A model generated the notes under the pieces. It was given only the letters and a program-made list of their open reading frames with translations. It had not been told where the DNA came from and made no database searches. The translations under genes were made by a program, and so were the position numbers. Positions 58,381-64,000 of a stretch of 64,000 bases of DNA are shown here, in pieces. The DNA is from Zingiber officinale (taxonomy: Eukaryota; Streptophyta; Magnoliopsida; Zingiberales; Zingiberaceae), in contig NC_056004.1 in assembly GCF_018446385.1 (NCBI RefSeq), forward strand, positions 26,418,492 to 26,482,491. The letters run 5' to 3'. The stretch's first letter is position 1. Each line of letters begins with the position of its first letter.

Positions 58381-59869
58381 TGTTAGGATCGAAAAGTAGC
58401 TAGAGGGGGGTGAATAGCTTCGCGTGTGCTCGTCGTGCTTCGTTGCTTGTTTCTTCAAAGTGATGCGCAGCGGAATACAAAGAAACAAACTACAACAATG
58501 CTAACAATAGGATTTTACTTGGTATCCACCTCACAAGAGGTGACTAGTCCAAGGATCCACGCACACACACACACCTCCACTAATAAACACTCCTTTTCGG
58601 TAACTACCGAAGGCGGAGAAGCCCTACAAGACTCTCAATACAAGTAGAAGAAAGGGTAGTAAAGAATAAGCAAAAGCTTACAAGAGATGTAGTAAAAACC
58701 CTAGCTTCTTCTTCTTCTCGTTGCAACTCGCCTCTTGACTTGGATGAACCTCCAAGAACCTTCAAGAACTGGCGGTGAGGAGCTTAGAGAGTGCTGGGGA
58801 GGAGCTGTGATGAATCTGGAATGAATCGGTGAAGTTCTGCTGAAGGAATCGCACGCCAACAGCTATAAACGACGCCAACGGTCGAATCCCAATCGATTGG
58901 ATTGCTCCCAATCGATTGGGGAGGCTTTGAATCGATCCACGGATCGATCCAGAGCGCCTCTGTGCTCTGAAAAAATGTCTGGATCGATCCACGGATCGAT
59001 CCAGCACTTATCGCGTGAAGCAGCAGCGTCCCAATCGATCCACTGATCGATTGAGACCTCTGGATCGATCCACTGATCGATCCGGAGGCTTTCTGTTCGC
59101 TGGGAAATGCCTGGATCGATCCACTGATCGATCCAGAGGCTTTTTGTTCACTGGGAAAAGCCTAGATCGATCCACTGATCGATCCACTGATCAATCCACC
59201 GATCAATCAACTGATTGATTCAGCTCTTGATTTTTACCCAAAACCAAGTCCCAAGCCTCCCAAACCAACATCCGGTCAACCATGACTTGTTGGTACATAA
59301 AACCTAGCATCCGGTCACCCTTGACCAGCTAGGACTCTCTCACCAAGTGTCCGGTCAATCTCTTTAACCCACTTGGACTTTTTTCTTCTTGCCAAGTATC
59401 CGGTCATTCCCTTTGACCTACTTGGTCTTTTCTTCCTTGTACCAAGTATCCGATCAATCCCTTTGACCTACTTGAACTTTTCACCAAATGTCTGGTCAAC
59501 CTTGACCCATCTGGATTTCCCTTGCCTGGCTTCACTCACCAGGACTTTCATACTGCCTAGCTTCACTCACTAGGACTTTTATACTGCCTAGCTTCACTCA
59601 CTAGGACTTTCATACTGCCTAGCTTCACTCACCAGGACTTTGACCTAGCTTCACTCACTAGGACTTTCCTCGTCAAGTATCCAGTCAACTTTGACGTACT
59701 TGACTTTTCTTCATCCATACTGATCAGTCCCTGATCAGACTCTTCCCACATAGACAACTGAACCTACATTGTCCATGTGTCTACCTGTATTGTCAAACAT
59801 CGAAACCATGACCAAGACTCAAGGTTGGTCAACTAGGTCAACCTTGACCTGACGGATATTGCACCAACA
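58381..59869 (-). repeat. W 5' LTR
   Basis: Partner of 45259-46773, with palindromes at 58885-59225, a TATAAA-type box at 58863-58869 and CTAGCTTCACTCACTAGGAC repeats at 59520-59665. Confidence 0.92.
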
Positions 59870-59874
59870 TAGTA

Positions 59875-60616
59875 TACTTTTTCATTCAGTCATTTCATTA
59901 TATTACTATTTATCTGCTTCATAAATTTCATCATAGATTTGACTTGAGCATTCGAATGGAAGATCGGGACAACCCGAACTCCGTCTAATGGTCTATCTAT
60001 CTTTTCCTATCTTCTAGCAACTTTGCATGTGCCATTAATGAGAGAATTTCTAATACTTTTAGTTTCATTTTCTATCTTTTTTGAAGATCCAACGACTCAA
60101 TCAACCTAGAAAACAACTCTTCCTCTTTTCCTTTCAGGTCACGATGACTTAATCTATATTCCAACTGCTAGTATCATTCATATTTTCGCTAGTATCATTG
60201 ATATTTTCAACTACTCTGTTTTCAGACAAAATCAGCTTACTCGTAGGTTAGGAATAAGTTTTTTTTTTTTTTCGTTTTTCTGTATATCTCTATTAAATTA
60301 CAAAAAATGCCCGCATAGAAACATAACAGATAATAATAAAATAAAAATATAATTTTTGTTATATAATTCTCGACAAAACAAAGATATATTTAGAATGGGA
60401 AAAATAAGATATAATGCTATTTTAATACGTTTTAAAATTAATATACACTTTCTTTTTATGATAAAAAAAATAAAGAGCACTCTTTTATTTAGTAATGCCT
60501 TGGATCGTGGATCTTAGTCAAACAAGGAATCAATCCGTTTTTTGGTCCAAACATTAGAACGGCACCGCCATGGTCATGGAGCGGCCCCGATCATCGCCGC
60601 TTCGCCGCCGCCCGAC
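59875..60616. other. Upstream region of the ABCB29-like gene
   Basis: AT-rich intergenic sequence with no coding signal. The sequence becomes GC-rich from about 60550, the likely leader. Confidence 0.5.
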
Positions 60617-60689
60617 ATGCTTCTACTTGCCGCACTCGCGCCGCCCTCTTCCGTCCTTTCCCTCTCCTCCTCGTCCTTGCAAAACATAA
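60570..60689 (+). CDS. Out-of-frame uORF overlapping the ABCB29 start
   Basis: ATG at 60570 (a second at 60576) opens a 39-codon frame ending TAA at 60687-60689, overlapping the main ATG at 60617. Relevant only if transcription starts upstream of 60570. Confidence 0.35.
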   Translation: MVMERPRSSPLRRRPTCFYLPHSRRPLPSFPSPPRPCKT

Positions 60690-63024
60690 GCTTTCTTAGA
60701 AACCGTCTCTCCGTCGCCCATCTTCGCTTCTCGTCGCTCATCATCCTTTCCAACCCTTCGCTTTCTTCCTCCTCCTCGCCCTTCTTCGCCGCCGCTCGCG
60801 AATCCCCGCCCTCGATTGTCGCAGCCTGCGAATCCAGGCCACGTGACGCCGCCTTCCGCTTCTCGTCGCCTCTCTTTCAGATCGCACCTTTCCTCCGCGA
60901 CGAATGGACGACCATACTCAAGGGATGGCTCTGCAGCTTCGTTGCTATCTATTGCCTCTCGCGCGCCGTGCCCCAGCTCGGACGCCTTTCCTCCATTCTA
61001 TCCCAAGTCCACTCGCCGAGGGTACCCCAGGAGGGCGCCGTGCTGGTCGCGCTGGGCTGTTTATCCTCCGCCGCCGCTTACCTGCAGCAAGCGTTCCTGT
61101 GGGAGGCTGCTTCCCGGTCCGTGTACAGGCTCAGAATTCACGTCTTCGATCGGATCCTCCAGAGGGACCTAGAGTTCTTCGAAGGCAATAATGGACTTCT
61201 GGCGGGAGATGTAGCATATCGGATGACTGCGGAGGCAGCGGATGTTTCTGAGGCTCTGTATGCTATCTTGAATGTAAGTTTTCAATAAGAAAGTTCAATC
61301 TACATTACATAGTAAATCTAATTGTCCTCAACGCTAGAAATTGTTTTATGACCTAAAGTAGAACTCCCTTTTTTGTGGAAGTCGCAACATTTGGTTTTCC
61401 CTTCATTTGGTATCCTATACATGACGATGTTTTTTTGTTCTTAATTGGATGTAGATGACTGTGCCAAATACTCTACAGTTTGTGGCTATGGCTACTCAGA
61501 TGATATCTGTTAGCCCGATGCTTTCGCTTTTAGCAGCATTTGTGAGTTAACTTTGTTAAAACTATGTATTGCTATCTGATGTTTGTAGTTGATCATAGTT
61601 ACCATTCGTATGGATACTACTGTAGGCCGTTCCATGCATCTTGTTTTTCATTGCCTATCTTGGTGAGACACTTCGAAAAATCTCAAGGAAAGCAAGCATG
61701 AGTTCTGCTAGACTCTCAGCCTACCTAAACGAGGTACATCCAATTTCATCACTGGACAAGATCAAGTGCATCGGCTATATCTTTGTTCTTAACAAAAGGG
61801 ATATGTTCATGCAATTGTTGTATTTTGACAAGTGATTGGAGTGTTGCCTGGAGTTTTCTAGGTACTTCCTTCAATGCTTGTTGTAAAGGCTAATATTGGA
61901 GAATCGAAAGAAAGCTTCCGATTTCAGACACTTGCTCTTGATAATCTGCTGCAACAACTGAAAAAAAAGAAAATGAAAGCTCTCATTCCTCAACTTGTGC
62001 AAGCCTTGTGCCTAGGAGGGCTACTGGTTCTCTGTGTTTGTTCAGTGGTTGTCTCCAGAAATTCCTTTGACTGTTCAAACCTTTTCTCATTCATAACTGC
62101 ATTGATGCTTCTCATTGAGCCAATTAAGGTAACTTTATTATCTGGTAGTGTATTACTAATTTTTCCAAGGGATAATTATGTGCTCAACATTCTTTACCAG
62201 GTCATACAATCGCACCGTGAATTTTGAGGTGATATTTTTGGTCATTTGTCTTGGTCAATGCTCTTTAGGTGCAAGTTCTCATAAGGAGGATTTTTGATTC
62301 ATGTGCAGTGACTTTCCATTCAATCGATCAATTACCTTTTATGAATAGATCATTGTTAATTCTCTAGTCTAAGCTCAAGTATGCATGATGAGAATATTTC
62401 ACAATAGTGCACTAATTTTATATCAAAAAACCTAAAGATGTAAATAATGCCAGTGCCTCTGTCCAATGTGTGACTGTGAAAGTACAATAGGCAGCAAAGG
62501 CTAAGGTGCCTACTCTATCTTCTTATTAAAATGCTGATATATTTGATTAAGTGATACAATATACATATACTTTGCAATCTACTGGAATACTTGAAATTTT
62601 TTAGATATACTTAACAAAATTGTTCACACAAGCAGAATATTTTCCTTTGTTGCTTGCTACAGATACTGTCTCTTGTTTGCTTTCATGGCATCAATTTGTA
62701 GAACATTTTTTCTTGCTTGCAAATGTGTTATTATATGCCTTGATGTGAATATAGAAATTTAGGCATATGGTTGTTTTCATGATTGCCGACCCCTCCTAGT
62801 GGGATAAGGCTTGGTTGTTGTTGTTGTTGGTTGTTTTCATGATTCTTAAGCAAGTACTAAAAGCAATATTCTGCACTTTAGGTGATGTTAGTATCCAATG
62901 TTTTGGTAGTTTTCCACCTATATGTAATATCGATTTATAGGGTGCAGGAAAAGCATACAATGAGCTGAAGCAAGGGGAGCCAGCAATAGAACGCTTGTTG
63001 GATCCAACAAGGTTCATCCCTAAG
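60617..63024 (+). CDS. ABCB29: ABC transporter B family member 29-like, chloroplastic (5' part)
   Basis: Five exons, all phase 0: 60617-61273, 61455-61541, 61626-61733, 61862-62128 and 62941-63024, with GT/AG borders. They encode 401 residues and the gene continues past the window. Start at ATG 60617; the open frame upstream has no ATG. A Ser/Arg-rich N-terminus of about 75 residues fits a chloroplast transit peptide. The ABC transmembrane domain follows: FLWEAASRSVYRLRIHVFDR, then RDLEFFEGNNGLLAGDVAYR, LGETLRKISRKASMSSARLS, LKKKKMKALIPQ, and finally GKAYNELKQGEPAIERLL, which in the family directly precedes the nucleotide-binding domain. Walker and signature motifs are not yet reached. It is a half-transporter of the TAP/ATH type, presumed dimeric in plastid envelope; substrate unknown. 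Confidence 0.92.
61274..61454 (+). other. ABCB29 intron 1
   Basis: AAT|GTAAGT donor and GTAG|ATG acceptor. The downstream exon reads MTVPNTLQFVAMATQMISVS in frame. Confidence 0.85.
62129..62940 (+). other. ABCB29 intron 4 with (TTG)n element
   Basis: An 812-bp intron. GGGATAAGGCTTGGTTGTTG and a TTG run at about 62799-62832 resemble the 3' tail of a plant SINE-like retroposon, but no body or duplication was identified. Confidence 0.45.
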
Positions 63025-64000
63025 GTACTTGTCATTTCATTGCTTATTATCAGTAGTTATATAGTAATAAGCAACCTTGCATGTCGATTGTTTAGAAGCT
63101 TTAGGCACATGTTCTGCTTGTGTTTGGTTGCAACATCTACTTCATTGGAATCAAGGATTGAAAATTTTGTATTATGAAATTCCTAGGATCATGGTCAGAT
63201 CCGGATACATGTTAGAAAGAGAGAATAAGATAAGAGTCAGACTATATGCTGTACAATATGCCAATGCCAAGCAATATCATGTATAATATATTATTGGAAA
63301 TGGATGTAATTCTGTTAACATTCATCCTCTCTTATCCAATTCAATATCAAATTATCAATACATGATATGAAGTTAATGTAATTCTATTAACCTCACACTC
63401 TTCTATCGCGTCTTTATTAGTTTTGCTACATTAGTGTTAACATTATTTAGGGAAAATAATATTCATTCAAGAAAAGGCCATGGTCATTGAGTTGTGTTGT
63501 CCAATTGTTATGCGTCAACAACATTTAAGAAAAGAAAATTTATTTAATTTTTATATCTAAAGGTTGTTGCCCTCGTTGGAATTGCCTGCATGAATCTCGT
63601 CTCACCATGGAGCTCAATGCAAGGCAAGAGTAAAATTCAAACTAATTAAATATTTTTTCATTATATTATGTTTTATCTATTTTCTCTATCCTATTCGCCT
63701 TCCATTCTAATAAATTCAACTTTTTTTAATTATAAAACTTTGAACATATCATTTCAATATATTTTCTCTCATTTTAGTATCAATTGGTGCTACTACACCT
63801 AATTGCTCCAAAACAATAGTATTTTTCTTCTTTATAAAACTTTATACGCTAATTTAACATTTATATTATTTCTACAATATTGACCTTGCACATGCTATTT
63901 CCTATGAGCCCAACACTTCCATTCATAAAATGGTGGGATGTATCATAGTTTTATAAAAATTTTCCTTGGGGACATGGCAATCACGTACGCTTCTCTTCAT
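63025..64000 (+). other. ABCB29 intron 5 (incomplete)
   Basis: GTACTT donor after FIPK. No exon encoding the nucleotide-binding domain is seen before the window ends. AT-rich, with no other feature recognised. Confidence 0.65.

Larger units (their letters stand above)
45259..59869 (-). mobile_element. W: gag-only LTR element carrying V and a MITE
   Basis: LTRs 45259-46773 and 58381-59869; duplication TAGTA at 45254-45258 and 59870-59874. The primer-binding site is at 58378-58368 and a GGGGGAGAT polypurine tract lies after 46773. The 3' LTR terminus is mutated to TATTAGG (TG to TA on the plus strand). The internal domain, once V and the MITE are removed, is about 4.3 kb and codes only gag, so W is non-autonomous. 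Confidence 0.93.

Noticed and set aside
60542-60616. 25-codon extension of ABCB29
   Set aside because: It begins with TTG; the first in-frame ATG is 60617 and gives a good transit peptide.
62799-62832. Complete SINE in ABCB29 intron 4
   Set aside because: Only a tail-like GGGATAAGGCTTGG and TTG run is visible; no promoter boxes or target duplication found.

Overview
This is plant nuclear DNA: spliced genes, a chloroplast-targeted half-size ABC transporter, an ARGOS-type growth regulator and dense nested LTR retrotransposons. I suspect a monocot, perhaps the ginger order, from the gene style and the GATC-palindrome LTRs. That is recollection, not something the sequence proves. Only two host genes are supported: an ARGOS/OSR-like gene near 26.4 kb and the 5' half of an ABCB29-like gene from 60.6 kb to the window end. 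Nearly everything else is transposon. Several upstream ORF starts here use TTG or CTG; for the host genes I chose the first plausible ATG.

Left block (1-23.7 kb). A 79-bp-period tandem array (1-411) abuts a decayed minus-strand Ty1/copia element (E1, about 476-5215). Next is a plus-strand gag-only element (Z, about 5225-23689). Its gag is split by a plus-strand LTR of about 2.6 kb (T1, 6788-22093, duplication ACCCG). T1 is itself interrupted by a solo LTR (X, 7640-8895, duplication TCAAG) and by a complete minus-strand copia element (Y, 8949-20372, duplication GTAAC). Y has gag, pol and an extra downstream ORF that looks spliced.

Middle (23.7-33.1 kb). A LINE remnant (about 24.64-24.99 kb), the ARGOS-like gene, a copia fragment (28.08-28.99 kb) and a hAT DNA transposon (29071-32356) with an 8-bp duplication, a BED/DUF659 transposase and two introns, now disabled.

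Right block (33.1-59.9 kb). Copia element T (33132-44642, 2.6-kb LTRs, duplication CTAGA) carries solo LTR S (36289-38129, duplication CCTCT). Gag-only element W (45259-59869, duplication TAGTA) carries a hAT-like MITE (47066-47584, duplication CTCATCGT) and another gag-only element, V (48992-55796, duplication GTTAT). S and V are the same LTR family.

Most notable pattern: at least five unrelated-looking LTR types (Z, X, Y, S/V, W) carry an array of short palindromes immediately upstream of a TATA-like box. The core differs by family: AAGGCGCCTT, GATCGGTC/GACCGATC or GATCGATC. A further such array sits inside Y directly upstream of the spliced extra ORF and looks like a second, internal promoter. 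V and W keep an array in the equivalent internal place but have no ORF after it.
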